A stretch of DNA of 32,167 bases from Treponema sp. (GTDB taxonomy: Bacteria; Spirochaetota; Spirochaetia; Treponematales; Breznakiellaceae), in the NCBI GenBank assembly GCA_031278095.1, contig JAITLC010000153.1:1-32167 (forward strand), written 5' to 3'. The stretch's first letter is position 1. Every line of letters begins with the position of its first letter. The notes beneath the pieces are model-generated. The model was not told the origin of the DNA. It worked only from the letters and a program-made list of their open reading frames with translations, and did no database searches. Of the stretch, positions 7,896 to 15,866 are shown piece after piece. The position numbers and the translations under genes are program-made.

Positions 7896-8797
7896 ATGGC
7901 CAAAAAAATACAACGTTACGCTGATTGTCAAAGAACGAAACATCCTCACCGGCATTCTTAACAGGGGTAAATACGGCGCCCGGAAGCGTAAACGGGCACA
8001 AGCCCTCTTGTTGGCAGATGATCAATTACACGATCAGATACTAGCGGAACGAGTGGGTATGCACCGGTGGGAGATAGAAAATCTCCGGTAACGATTTGTG
8101 GAAGAGGACTTTGAAGCAACCCGGGAAGGAAGACCGCGGGGACACCGGCCTCGGGGCGTTTGAGGGGGAAAACGAGATACAGTTAATCGCGTTAGTCTGT
8201 TCACCGAAACCCGATGGATACAAGCATTGGACTTTGCGCTTAATTCAGGATACCTGGGTTCCATACGAAAATGGTGCCCCATGAAACCATCCGCCGGATC
8301 TTAAAAAAACAAACTGAAACCCTGGCAAAAAAAGGGAATAGTGTATTCAGCCGGAAGCGCAGTCTGAGTTCGGAGCGGCTATGGAAGATGTACTGGAGGT
8401 GTATACTTGGCCGGAAGAGCCCGGAGGCCGCTGGTGTTTTATAGATGAATGTCCAAAGCAGTTGATGAGGGAAACCCGGTCTCCCCTGCCGGTTAGTCCG
8501 GGGCACAGCAAGCGATTTGATACAGAATATGTAAGGAACGGGACCGGTGAGCTGTTCATGTGTACCGCACCCTTACCCGGCTGGCATCGGGTAGAAGCAA
8601 CCGAAAAGCGGGCACGGGTAGATTGGGTGTCTGAGGTTAAAAAACTGGTGGATAAAGACTTTTCGGATGCTGAAAAGATAGTCCTGGTAATGGATAACCT
8701 GAATACCCAGAGTATTGGTTCGTCCCATGAGACATTTGAAGCGGAGGAAGTGCGGCGGATTCAGGACCGGCTTGAGATACATCTGACCCCCAAGCAC
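7896..8797 (+). pseudogene. IS630-family transposase, frameshifted and 3'-truncated
   Basis: From ATG 7896 the plus strand encodes successive pieces of an IS630-type transposase in shifting frames: VKERNILTGILNRGKYGARK and RKRAQALLLADDQLHDQIL (helix-turn-helix region), EGRPRGHRP, NEIQLIALVCSPKPDGYKHW, then an open stretch from about 8381 with AAMEDVLEVYTWPEEPGGRW and CFIDE, containing the first catalytic acid. It continues with FDTEYVRNGTGELFM and KIVLVMDNLNTQS (second acid) and stops matching at LEIHLTPKH (8797), just before the segment that carries the last catalytic acid. Stops occur at about 8090 and 8161 and more frame changes follow near 8280-8380. The element is dead. The 5' flank 7821-7895 shows no clear terminal repeat. 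Confidence 0.8.
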
Positions 8798-8799
8798 TT

Positions 8800-8896
8800 T
8801 GTGCCGGATATTCCCCTATTCCGTTCATCTCGGATCGTGTATCCCTTCCAGATAATCTATGACCAGCATCACGTCATGTATACTTATGCTCCCCAT
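8800..8896 (-). pseudogene. Possible N-terminal transposase fragment (ISAs1/IS4-like)
   Basis: Directly abutting the broken end of the IS630 remnant, a minus-strand frame from ATG 8896 reads MGSISIHDVMLVIDYLEGIH followed by DPR, then stops and frame changes. The pattern of an aromatic or Leu-rich helix followed by DPR resembles the N-terminus of ISAs1-group transposases. It is about 30 codons long, so this is a suggestion only. The rest of 8897-9003 holds nothing I can name. Confidence 0.25.
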
Positions 8897-9003
8897 CAAT
8901 CCCCTCCCAAAAAAATTATGATAGTTTAGTATATCCTGATTTTATTCCTTCTTTGCCTTATGCGTCTCTTTGCGGTTAAATTTCCGGTATTTTGAATGAC
9001 GTT

Positions 9004-9432
9004 TTACCCGTCATCTCCGCCCGGGCGGCGTTCAGCCTTTTTTCTGCCCTGCAGCCGTTTTATTCTGAGCCTCTCTTCCCGGACAGCCCGGGGGACAGAG
9101 GTGGGCCGCCGCTGTTTGGGAAGCCTGGCTGCCGTGGCAATGAGGACCTCCGCCCGTGCATAGGAACGTTCCAGATTGGCCCGCTGGGAACGTTCTTCGC
9201 TTGCAGTTATAAGGAGTTCCGCCCCATCTTCCCGGTAAACCAGCCTGGAGGCAAGCTGTTCCAGTACATGTCTCTTCTCCGCATCATTGAGTCCCATGAG
9301 ATCGTTGAGGCAAAGCCTCAGGCTTACCTTAGTATTCACCTTGTTGACATTCTGCCCTCCGGGGCCGCCGGAACGGGAGAATGTAATCTCTGCGGCGGCA
9401 TGGATGGACTGATGAAGCAGGCTAAGATTCAC
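9004..9432 (-). CDS. arfB: Peptide chain release factor-like rescue protein (ArfB/ICT1 type)
   Basis: 142 residues with the GGQ loop at residues 22-27 (SGGPGGQNVNKV), the peptidyl-tRNA hydrolysis motif of class I release factors. The codon-recognition domain is absent. The basic C-terminal tail (KQRRPTSVPRAVREERLRIK then RLQGRKKAERRPGG) is what ArfB uses to enter the empty mRNA channel, so the inferred role is release of stalled ribosomes. The start is GTG 9432, 15 bases after the metK stop, so it is probably translated from the metK transcript. Length fits ArfB/YaeJ (about 140). The alternative is a related RF-like protein of unknown substrate. Confidence 0.85.
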   Translation of the reverse strand: MNLSLLHQSIHAAAEITFSRSGGPGGQNVNKVNTKVSLRLCLNDLMGLNDAEKRHVLEQLASRLVYREDGAELLITASEERSQRANLERSYARAEVLIATAARLPKQRRPTSVPRAVREERLRIKRLQGRKKAERRPGGDDG

Positions 9433-9447
9433 GGAACAGGGCTGTTT

Positions 9448-10617
9448 TTAGTTTACCGCTTTCTGCAGTTCCCCGGTTTTGTCGGTTTTCTCCCAGGGGA
9501 ATTCGTTTCGGCCAAAGTGTCCGTAACTGGCGGTTTTTTGGAAAATAGGCCTACGGAGATCCAGAACCTTGATGATTCCTGCGGGGGAAAGATCGAAAAC
9601 CTTGGAAACCGCTTCTTCGATGCGGCTTTCCGCCGTTTTACCGGTACCGAAGGTATCAATCATGACCGAGATCGGGAAAGGCACCCCGATGGCATAGGCC
9701 AGTTCCACTTCACAGCGTTCCGCAAGGTCTGCGGCAACGATATTCTTTGCCACATAACGGGCCATGTATGCGGCGGAACGGTCTACCTTGGTGGGATCTT
9801 TGCCGCTAAAGGCGCCTCCGCCATGACGACCCATTCCACCGTAGGTATCTACAATGATCTTACGGCCTGTAAGACCCGTATCGCCAAAGGGGCCTCCTAT
9901 TACAAAACGGCCTGTGGGATTGATGTAATACTTGGTATTCTTGTCCAGGAGTCCGGTAGGTTCCAGAATCGGCCTGATGATCGCATCAATAACCGTGGAC
10001 TTAATCTCATTGTAGCCGACATCAGGATCATGCTGATGAGAGACAACAACGGCGTCAATCCTTACGGGCTTATGGCCCTTGTACTCCACCGTTACCTGGC
10101 TTTTGGCATCAGGACGCAGCCACTTTATGATTTTCTGTTTCCGCAGTTCGGTAGACTTTAGGAGAATCTTGTGGGAAAGGGTGATGGGCAACGGCATGAA
10201 TTCCGCCGTTTCGTTGCAGGCAAAGCCGAACATCATCCCCTGATCGCCTGCACCCTGCTGCCCCTTGTACTCATCAAGGCCTGTACCGGAAACACCCTGG
10301 CTGATATCCGGGGACTGACTGTGTATCATATCGAGTACCGCCATGGAATGACAATCAAGACCGTAGCTGGGGTCGGTATAACCTATCTCTTCCGCCACCC
10401 TGCGCACCACATCCTGAAAATCAACAAAAGTTTTTGTGGTAATTTCCCCGCCTATCAGCACTAGGGAAGTGGAAGCAAATGTCTCGCAGGCAACCCGGCT
10501 TTCCGGATCATCCTTAAGGCACGCATCGAGAATGGCATCAGAAACCTGATCGCAAAGCTTATCGGGATGTCCTTCTCCCACCGATTCCGATGTAAAAAAA
10601 TAGGTGTGCTCTTCCAT
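9448..10617 (-). CDS. metK: S-adenosylmethionine synthase
   Basis: Makes S-adenosylmethionine from methionine and ATP; cytoplasmic tetramer. 389 residues, the standard length. The N-terminal [20 protein letters not shown] contains the His/Asp metal and ATP site. [12 protein letters not shown] (about residue 116) is the family signature, and [20 protein letters not shown] carries the second signature with the active-site Lys and Asp residues. The start ATG 10617 has a good ribosome site (AAGGAG, six bases upstream). arfB follows on the same strand. Upstream is an unusually structured leader, described separately. A MetH-like gene is at 29.2-31.2 kb, so two steps of the methyl cycle are in the window but not in one operon. 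Confidence 0.97.
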   Translation of the reverse strand: MEEHTYFFTSESVGEGHPDKLCDQVSDAILDACLKDDPESRVACETFASTSLVLIGGEITTKTFVDFQDVVRRVAEEIGYTDPSYGLDCHSMAVLDMIHSQSPDISQGVSGTGLDEYKGQQGAGDQGMMFGFACNETAEFMPLPITLSHKILLKSTELRKQKIIKWLRPDAKSQVTVEYKGHKPVRIDAVVVSHQHDPDVGYNEIKSTVIDAIIRPILEPTGLLDKNTKYYINPTGRFVIGGPFGDTGLTGRKIIVDTYGGMGRHGGGAFSGKDPTKVDRSAAYMARYVAKNIVAADLAERCEVELAYAIGVPFPISVMIDTFGTGKTAESRIEEAVSKVFDLSPAGIIKVLDLRRPIFQKTASYGHFGRNEFPWEKTDKTGELQKAVN

Positions 10618-10631
10618 GAGTATACTCCTTA

Positions 10632-10661
10632 TAAAAAACCGGATTATGTGTATAACCCGGT
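10632..10661 (-). terminator. Terminator-like hairpin directly before the metK ribosome site
   Basis: Read on the minus strand, ACCGGGTTAT and ATAATCCGGT pair (one G-U wobble) around a 4-base loop and are followed at once by six T residues, the form of an intrinsic terminator. The AAGGAG of metK begins a few bases later. A terminator in this place would have to be read through or opened for metK to be expressed, which suggests attenuation. Confidence 0.6.
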
Positions 10662-10803
10662 CTCTAATGAACTTGTTCGATAACCTGGTTAGTTATTGAA
10701 CAAGTCTTACAAAATGCTCTGCACTTTGTTATTTTTTAGTGGTTGTTAGTTGGAAATTAAAGTTTCTAACTAACTATAATACGCATCTTGTACAAGCTTA
10801 CAA
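10662..10803 (-). promoter_or_regulatory. metK promoter and structured leader
   Basis: On the minus strand a candidate promoter has TTGTAA (10803-10798) and TATTAT (10781-10776) with a 16-base spacer. The transcript would then pass three hairpins: 10774-10745 (12-bp arms, GTTAGTTAGAAA against TTTCCAACTAAC), 10729-10709 (ACAAAGTGC/GCATTTTGT) and 10707-10669 (GACTTGTTCAATAA/GGTTATCGAACAAGTTC), before the terminator-like hairpin at 10661. The third hairpin resembles the palindromic element family but lacks a clear flanking duplication. I do not recognise a known SAM riboswitch core in it. Confidence 0.5.
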
Positions 10804-10892
10804 CGAATCAGCCGGTTAAGCAAGCCGTCGCTCATCTGAAACAGGTGAGCTGGTACGACGCTATAGAGTACTGCAACAAACGTAGAGAATAA
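10803..10892 (+). pseudogene. Remnant of a SUMF1/formylglycine-generating-enzyme-like domain
   Basis: A plus-strand stretch reads NQPVKQ ... KQVSWYDAIEYCNKRRE then a stop. The string PV-x-x-VSWYDAIEYCNK is the highly conserved core of FGE-sulfatase (SUMF1) domains. Only about 30 codons survive, PVKQ appears partly duplicated, and there is no start, so it is a broken fragment. It overlaps the metK promoter on the other strand. Bases 10893-11061 show nothing further. Confidence 0.55.
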
Positions 10893-11061
10893 CTCCCCGG
10901 TTCTATTGTGTAAGGGATAGCCCTGTTATAAGTTTTTTGACTGCTTCACGCTTGACTCGGGCCTCGCCCTATATGGGGGCATTGTCCTGTATAGCGCTTC
11001 ATATAGATGTAGATTTTTTTCATGGACAGACACTAATTAAGGCATTACGGTCGTACCGGTT

Positions 11062-11904
11062 TCATTCAAAACTCAGGCCCATTACCCGGTCTACCGGAAG
11101 GGAAAAGATGATACCGCCTGCCTTGCTGGTAATGCCGTATGCGTTACTGACCGCCTGCATGATAGGGGCCTTTTTCTCCCGGCTGCTAAGCATGAGGACT
11201 ATTTCACGTTCCTCCTGTACCGAAACACCGAAAAACTTAACCGGCCCCTCATGAGCCAGACCCCTGGCACTCAATATCGTACCACCCGAAGCGCCGGCTT
11301 CCCTGGCTACAGTCATAAATTCGTCGCTGTACCCCTGATTTATGATTGAGATGATGAGATCATTGTGGATCTCCGGTTTTGTTGCGGCCATATTACCTCC
11401 CTGTTCGCCTTTTCCAATCCTTTCAAGATTCTTTTCGGCGCCGTATTCGGCTTTTATCTTTTCATTTTTCAGAATACTTACCTTGAAAACCCCCAGAATG
11501 GGGTTATTGATAGCGGAGAGGGGCACAGTAAAAGCGATCCCCGCCCCGGGACTGTGAAACCCGAGTTTCCGCCTGACTTCCTTGAGCAAAATGGGTATCA
11601 GAATATCCTGTTCAAGACATAAAACCACCGCTTTGTCGCCTGTGCCAACACCAAGAAGATCCAGAATATCGGAACTGGCGGTACCCCGGCCTTTACAGAT
11701 AAAATGAAAACGTACCTTCTCTTCTACGCAGACATCGGAGACTACTTTTGCCTTTCCCCAGTCCACAATAAAAATCACAAAACGGAGATCCGGCGGAAGG
11801 GATTTTGACGGCTCGGAGACCTTGGGAACAACAGGCTTGAAGGAGAAAGCGGAGCTGATGCGGGAAAAGATACCTTCCAGCGGAGTCATTTTTTTCTTAG
11901 CCAT
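11062..11904 (-). CDS. Tandem PII-like signalling protein
   Basis: 280 residues with two PII-like (GlnB/GlnK-fold) units. Unit 1 is about residues 38-150 (RFVIFIVDWGKAKVVSDVCV ... LKEVRRKLGFHSPGAGIAFTVPL). Unit 2 is about 178-280 (IHNDLIISIINQGYSDEFMT, AGASGGTILSARG, ERE-IVLMLSS, AYGITSKAGGIIFSLPVDRV). Unit 2 keeps the glycine-rich strand-turn characteristic of the PII nucleotide-binding cleft; unit 1 is more diverged. Cytoplasmic. Its ATG overlaps the end of the DUF1538 gene by 8 bases, so translation is coupled, and the likely role is to sense a metabolite or nucleotide and gate the membrane partner, as GlnK does with AmtB. The ligand is unknown. The N-terminal ~35 residues are basic and may be a linker. 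Confidence 0.75.
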   Translation of the reverse strand: MAKKKMTPLEGIFSRISSAFSFKPVVPKVSEPSKSLPPDLRFVIFIVDWGKAKVVSDVCVEEKVRFHFICKGRGTASSDILDLLGVGTGDKAVVLCLEQDILIPILLKEVRRKLGFHSPGAGIAFTVPLSAINNPILGVFKVSILKNEKIKAEYGAEKNLERIGKGEQGGNMAATKPEIHNDLIISIINQGYSDEFMTVAREAGASGGTILSARGLAHEGPVKFFGVSVQEEREIVLMLSSREKKAPIMQAVSNAYGITSKAGGIIFSLPVDRVMGLSFE

Positions 11905-13537
11905 TAGTTTTTACCTCGCCGTCCTGAGGAATGTCATTAGCTAACGGTATTCCAATTTGAGCCGCAAAATCCTCGTCTGAAGTTGCCGAACCTTCCAAGT
12001 CCGAAAATATCGTAATAGCTCCTGCTTCTTCGGGACTGAGTTCCCCAATAACGACTGCCTGCTGGGCAAACTTGATTGCCTCGGCCTTTTTGGTACGGTA
12101 TACATAGAGAATACCCATAAGCTGAATTATGATAAGCGGCGTCATGGCAACCATTGCTACGATACCGAAGGCATCGGTCATGAGGTCTCCGCCGGAACCT
12201 TCACAGGCCCCCATGGCTAAAGGAAGCAGGAAGGTACTGGTCATGGGCCCCGAACATACGCCGCCTGAGTCAAAGGCAATACCGGTAAACATGGGGGGCA
12301 CAAAGAAAGTAAGGATAAGAGCAAAGGCGTAGCCGGGAATGAGGATGTACATGAGGGGAATTCCGGTGAGAATTCGTACCATGGTTACCCCCAGGGCAAC
12401 GCTCATCCCGATGGAAAGGCCCCGCTTCATCATTTTCTGGGGTATGGCTCCCGAAGTAATATCTTCAACCTGCTTATTGAGTACATGGACGGCAGGTTCG
12501 GCAGCCACAATGTAATACCCGATAAGAACGGCCAGGGGAACAAGAATCCACTTAAACTCCGAAGAAGACAACATAGAACCCAAGAGTTGCCCTACCGGAA
12601 TAAAACCTACATTCACCCCCGTCATAAAGACCACCAGCCCGATAAAGGTATACACAAAACCGATACCGATACGGCCCATCTGGTGCCTCTTATAACGGCG
12701 GGAAACAAGCTGAAAAGCCAGAAAAAAAAGCATGACTGCTCCCAGGGCAAAAAAAGTTTCCCTGGTGTAGTGGGGAAGCTGAAAGGCAAAATGTTCCACC
12801 ACCTCCCTGGAAGTATTCACCTGGGGAATCTGATTACTCTCTATCGCCACCCCTTCGGGATTAAAAAAGGTACCCAGAAGAAGAACCGCTATGATCGGCC
12901 CCACGCTGCAGAGGGCCACAAGGCCGAAACTGTCGTCCTGGGAGTGCTTATCGCTGCGGATTGAGGCAACGCCCACGCCCATTGCCAGGATAAAGGGGAC
13001 AGTCATTGGGCCGGTGGTAACTCCGCCGGAATCAAAAGCCACGGGTATAAAACTGTTGGGGGTAAAATAGCTTATAAAAAAAACCACAATATAAAAAATG
13101 ATAAGAAGCACCGAAAGCCGGATTTTAAAAAGGATACGAAGGACTGCCATTACGAGAAAGATCCCGACCCCGCAGGCTACGGTAACGATAAGAGCCATAT
13201 CGGATACCGAAGGCACCTGTTTGGCCAGTACCTGAAGATCCGGCTCCGCCATAGTGATAACAAGCCCCATGATAAAACTGACTAAAAGAGTTAAAAAAAG
13301 GTTGCTGGAACGGGTAAGCTGAATGCCGATACCTTCGCCCATGGGCATCATGGCCATATCTGCGCCAAGGGTAAAGAAACCCATCCCGATGATAAGGAGG
13401 GCGGCCCCTGCCAGAAACATGAGTATGGTACCGGCGGGCATAGGAACCAGTACCACACTGGCGATGAGGACAATAGTAGTGATGGGTAATACGGATGCAA
13501 ATGCCTCCATAATTTTTTCTTTAAGTACTTTATTCAT
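11897..13537 (-). CDS. DUF1538 integral membrane protein
   Basis: 546 residues, about a dozen hydrophobic segments, arranged as two homologous halves. Each half carries the family signature: FIPVAFDSGGVTTGPMTVPF (about residue 163) and FTGIAFDSGGVCSGPMTSTF (about residue 415). Both halves also share an AEPxxxVL motif (MAEPDLQVLAKQV near 97 and AAEPAVHVLNKQV near 344). The internal duplication and paired polar loops in the membrane are typical of transporters, but the substrate is unknown. The C-terminal ~70 residues are acidic and cytoplasmic. It is the first gene of a two-gene operon with the tandem PII-like protein. Upstream, 13538-13801 has divergent space shared with malQ. Confidence 0.85.
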   Translation of the reverse strand: MNKVLKEKIMEAFASVLPITTIVLIASVVLVPMPAGTILMFLAGAALLIIGMGFFTLGADMAMMPMGEGIGIQLTRSSNLFLTLLVSFIMGLVITMAEPDLQVLAKQVPSVSDMALIVTVACGVGIFLVMAVLRILFKIRLSVLLIIFYIVVFFISYFTPNSFIPVAFDSGGVTTGPMTVPFILAMGVGVASIRSDKHSQDDSFGLVALCSVGPIIAVLLLGTFFNPEGVAIESNQIPQVNTSREVVEHFAFQLPHYTRETFFALGAVMLFFLAFQLVSRRYKRHQMGRIGIGFVYTFIGLVVFMTGVNVGFIPVGQLLGSMLSSSEFKWILVPLAVLIGYYIVAAEPAVHVLNKQVEDITSGAIPQKMMKRGLSIGMSVALGVTMVRILTGIPLMYILIPGYAFALILTFFVPPMFTGIAFDSGGVCSGPMTSTFLLPLAMGACEGSGGDLMTDAFGIVAMVAMTPLIIIQLMGILYVYRTKKAEAIKFAQQAVVIGELSPEEAGAITIFSDLEGSATSDEDFAAQIGIPLANDIPQDGEVKTNG

Positions 13538-13574
13538 AGGCTGACAAAACGAATTATAATGAAAAAATTAGTTC

Positions 13575-13603
13575 TTTCAACCATTAAAAATACGTATTAT
13601 AAT
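13575..13603 (+). promoter_or_regulatory. Weak candidate promoter toward malQ
   Basis: TTTCAA (13575-13580) and a perfect TATAAT (13598-13603) with a 17-base spacer, about 200 bases before malQ. The -35 match is only 3/6. Immediately after it, 13606-13638 is an imperfect hairpin (GAGTGTTCGAAAAC against CTTTCCGGACA) that looks like a decayed member of the palindromic element family. Confidence 0.35.
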
Positions 13604-13729
13604 AGGAGTGTTCGAAAACTTCAGCTTTCCGGACAAAATTGCTTAAAATGCATGTTTCGCCGCCAGGAAACTGCAGGACTTGTGAGAAAGCCAACCGGAT
13701 TCTTGAATAAGTCTAATAAGCAAATACAT

Positions 13730-13769
13730 AGGGAAACGCCGATTGGCATCAGTTAATCAGCGCTTCTCT
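13730..13769. repeat. Second hairpin family, copy 1
   Basis: AGGGAAACGCCGATT and AATCAGCGCTTCTCT pair imperfectly around GGCATCAGTT. A related sequence with the same core (GATTGGCNTCANTTAATCAGCG) occurs at 29170-29213. Here it lies 32 bases before the malQ start. No flanking duplication was found. Confidence 0.5.
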
Positions 13770-13801
13770 AATCTACTTACTATAAAAAAAGGAGAAAGTT
13801 C

Positions 13802-15832
13802 ATGGCTCAACAAGCAGATATCAATAAACGTCTAATTGGAGTAGTAATTCCCGTCGGCGCCCTGCGGACTAAGGAAAGTCTGGGTATCGGAGAATTCCCC
13901 GATCTGGTTGAATTTGCCGGTCTCTGCAAAAAAATGGACGCGGGGCTTATCCAGCTTCTGCCGGTAAACGATACCGGTTCCGAAAGTTCTCCCTACTTTG
14001 CCATTTCCGCCTTTGCCCTCCATCCTGTCTACATCCGTATCGGTGATGTAGAAGAAGCACCTACATTGAAAGATTTGAAAAAACGGCTTGCCGAAATGGG
14101 AGAAAAATTCGGCAAAGAAACCCGGTTCCTCTTCGAACCTATTTTCCGGGCAAAGATGAAAATCCTCCGGGATATTTTTGCTGTGGCAAAGAATGATATT
14201 TTCAAAAAAACCGCTCCGGGTGGCAAGTTGGCTGAATGGATCGAAAAGAATTCCTGGGTAAAGGAGTATGCGGTTTACCGCAGGCTCAAGGATGCCAACG
14301 GAGAAAAAAGCTATCAAGAATGGTTCAGCCACAAAAAAGTAAACCGGGAGATCATTGAAGAGCTCTGGAAGGATGAAAAACTGAAGGAAGAACACCTCTT
14401 CTGGGTCTGGATACAGGAAGCCTTGGATGCCCAGTTCAGCAAGGCGGCTGCGGCGATAGCGGATATGGGCATCGTTCTTGAGGGGGATCTGCCCATTCTT
14501 ATCAACGAAGATTCCTGCGATGTCTGGGCTCATCCTGAATACTTCCATCTGGATCTTTCCGCCGGAGCCCCACCGGACATGTACAGTCCGGAGGGCCAGA
14601 ACTGGGGTTTCCCCACCTATAACTGGGAAGCCCTGAAAAAGAATAATTACGACTGGTGGAGGAACCGCCTCAAGGTGGCGGAAAGGTATTTCCGGGCATA
14701 CAGGATAGACCATGTATTAGGCTTCTTCCGTATCTGGACATCCAGCCGCTTTGATACTTCTTCCGCGCTGGGCCGCTTTGTCCCCTATGATCCCATAACA
14801 AAAAAAGAACTTGAGGAACTTGGTTTTGATAAGTCCAGAATCCGCTGGATATCCTATCCCCATATTCCTACCGGAGAGATCTGGGACGCCGTGAGGAACA
14901 ACTGGGGTGGAGATCATAGTGAAGAGGATGTAGCAGCCGCAGTGGGTAAGGTTTTCCCTACGGTTCTGGATAGGATAGGAGAGGAGGAACTCTGGCTTTT
15001 CAAGGATTCAATCCGGGGTGAAAAGGACATTGTTTCTCTAAGCCTCCATCCGGCAGCGCAGAGATTCCTCGTCCAGACCTGGCATAACAGGCTTCTCCTG
15101 GAATACGAAAAGGGACATTTCTTCCCCACGTGGTTCTACCGTTTCTCCGGAGCCTATGCCAGCCTTTCGGAAGAAGAGCGGAACAAACTGGAAGTTCTCT
15201 TTGAAAAACACAAGAGCAATTCGGAAAAAGTTTGGGAGAGAGAAGGCAAGAAACTCCTCATGGTGCTGAAAGACTCTTCTTCCATGCTTCCCTGCGCGGA
15301 AGATCTGGGGGAAGTCCCTGACTGTGTACCCATAACCCTGGGCAAGCTCAAGATCCTCGGGCTGCGGGTAGTCCGCTGGTACCGAAAATGGAATCTCCCC
15401 GGAGAACCCTATGTGCCTTTTGAAGATTACCCTGAACTCTCTGTCTGTACTCCGGCGGTACATGACAGTTCCACTGTCAGAGAATGGTGGGAACGGGAGG
15501 CGGATCAGGAGCTCTTCTCCGGTTTCCTGGGCTTCCCTTCCTTGCCCAAAGTATACAACCCCGGCACAGCCAAACTGGTGTTAAGCAAGATCACTGCCGC
15601 TGCTTCCCGTTTCCGGGTCTTCCAGATTCAGGATCTCCTGCATCTGAGTGCCAGATGGTACGCCGAAGATGCCGCTTCCGAAAGGATCAACATACCGGGA
15701 ACCTATAATCAGTTCAACTGGACTTACAGACTCCCTGCAGACATCGAAGAGATAGGTAACGACAGCGATTTTATCAATGCCGCCCGGGAACTAGCGAAGA
15801 TAAAACCGATCGGAGAACCGCATGTGAATTAA
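13802..15832 (+). CDS. malQ: 4-alpha-glucanotransferase (GH77)
   Basis: 676 residues. Transfers alpha-1,4-glucan segments between maltodextrins (disproportionation) in the cytoplasm. The N-terminal SPYFAISAFALHPVYI is the GH77 substrate-site signature, and DLPILINEDSCDVWAHPEYF with SAGAPPDMYSPEGQNWGFPT is diagnostic. The catalytic residues can be placed: nucleophile Asp303 in RIDHVLGFFR, acid/base Glu500 in AEDLGEVP and Asp555 in VHDSS. Start at ATG 13802 after AGGAGAAAG. Length is typical for the bacterial enzyme. It stands alone apart from the kinase 34 bases downstream, which may share its transcript. The GH13 gene at the left edge would be a functional neighbour. Confidence 0.95.
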   Translation: MAQQADINKRLIGVVIPVGALRTKESLGIGEFPDLVEFAGLCKKMDAGLIQLLPVNDTGSESSPYFAISAFALHPVYIRIGDVEEAPTLKDLKKRLAEMGEKFGKETRFLFEPIFRAKMKILRDIFAVAKNDIFKKTAPGGKLAEWIEKNSWVKEYAVYRRLKDANGEKSYQEWFSHKKVNREIIEELWKDEKLKEEHLFWVWIQEALDAQFSKAAAAIADMGIVLEGDLPILINEDSCDVWAHPEYFHLDLSAGAPPDMYSPEGQNWGFPTYNWEALKKNNYDWWRNRLKVAERYFRAYRIDHVLGFFRIWTSSRFDTSSALGRFVPYDPITKKELEELGFDKSRIRWISYPHIPTGEIWDAVRNNWGGDHSEEDVAAAVGKVFPTVLDRIGEEELWLFKDSIRGEKDIVSLSLHPAAQRFLVQTWHNRLLLEYEKGHFFPTWFYRFSGAYASLSEEERNKLEVLFEKHKSNSEKVWEREGKKLLMVLKDSSSMLPCAEDLGEVPDCVPITLGKLKILGLRVVRWYRKWNLPGEPYVPFEDYPELSVCTPAVHDSSTVREWWEREADQELFSGFLGFPSLPKVYNPGTAKLVLSKITAAASRFRVFQIQDLLHLSARWYAEDAASERINIPGTYNQFNWTYRLPADIEEIGNDSDFINAARELAKIKPIGEPHVN

Positions 15833-15866
15833 ACGCGTTGCCAGGTTAATAAATAAAGGTGGTCGT

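Noticed and set aside
8992-10161. 389-codon plus-strand open frame opposite arfB and metK
   Set aside because: It is antisense to two genes with clear family motifs and its product has no recognisable features.
10669-10707. Seventh complete copy of the palindromic element (metK leader)
   Set aside because: The arms are related (CTTGTTC), but the ends differ and the flanks TAAT/TACA do not form a duplication, so it is treated as a leader hairpin.
10618-10803. Known SAM riboswitch class upstream of metK
   Set aside because: The leader is structured, but I could not fit it to the core of any SAM riboswitch class I know; kept only as an unknown leader.
13559-13756. 65-codon plus-strand open frame before malQ
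   Set aside because: Made largely of hairpin sequence, no ribosome site, no family resemblance.
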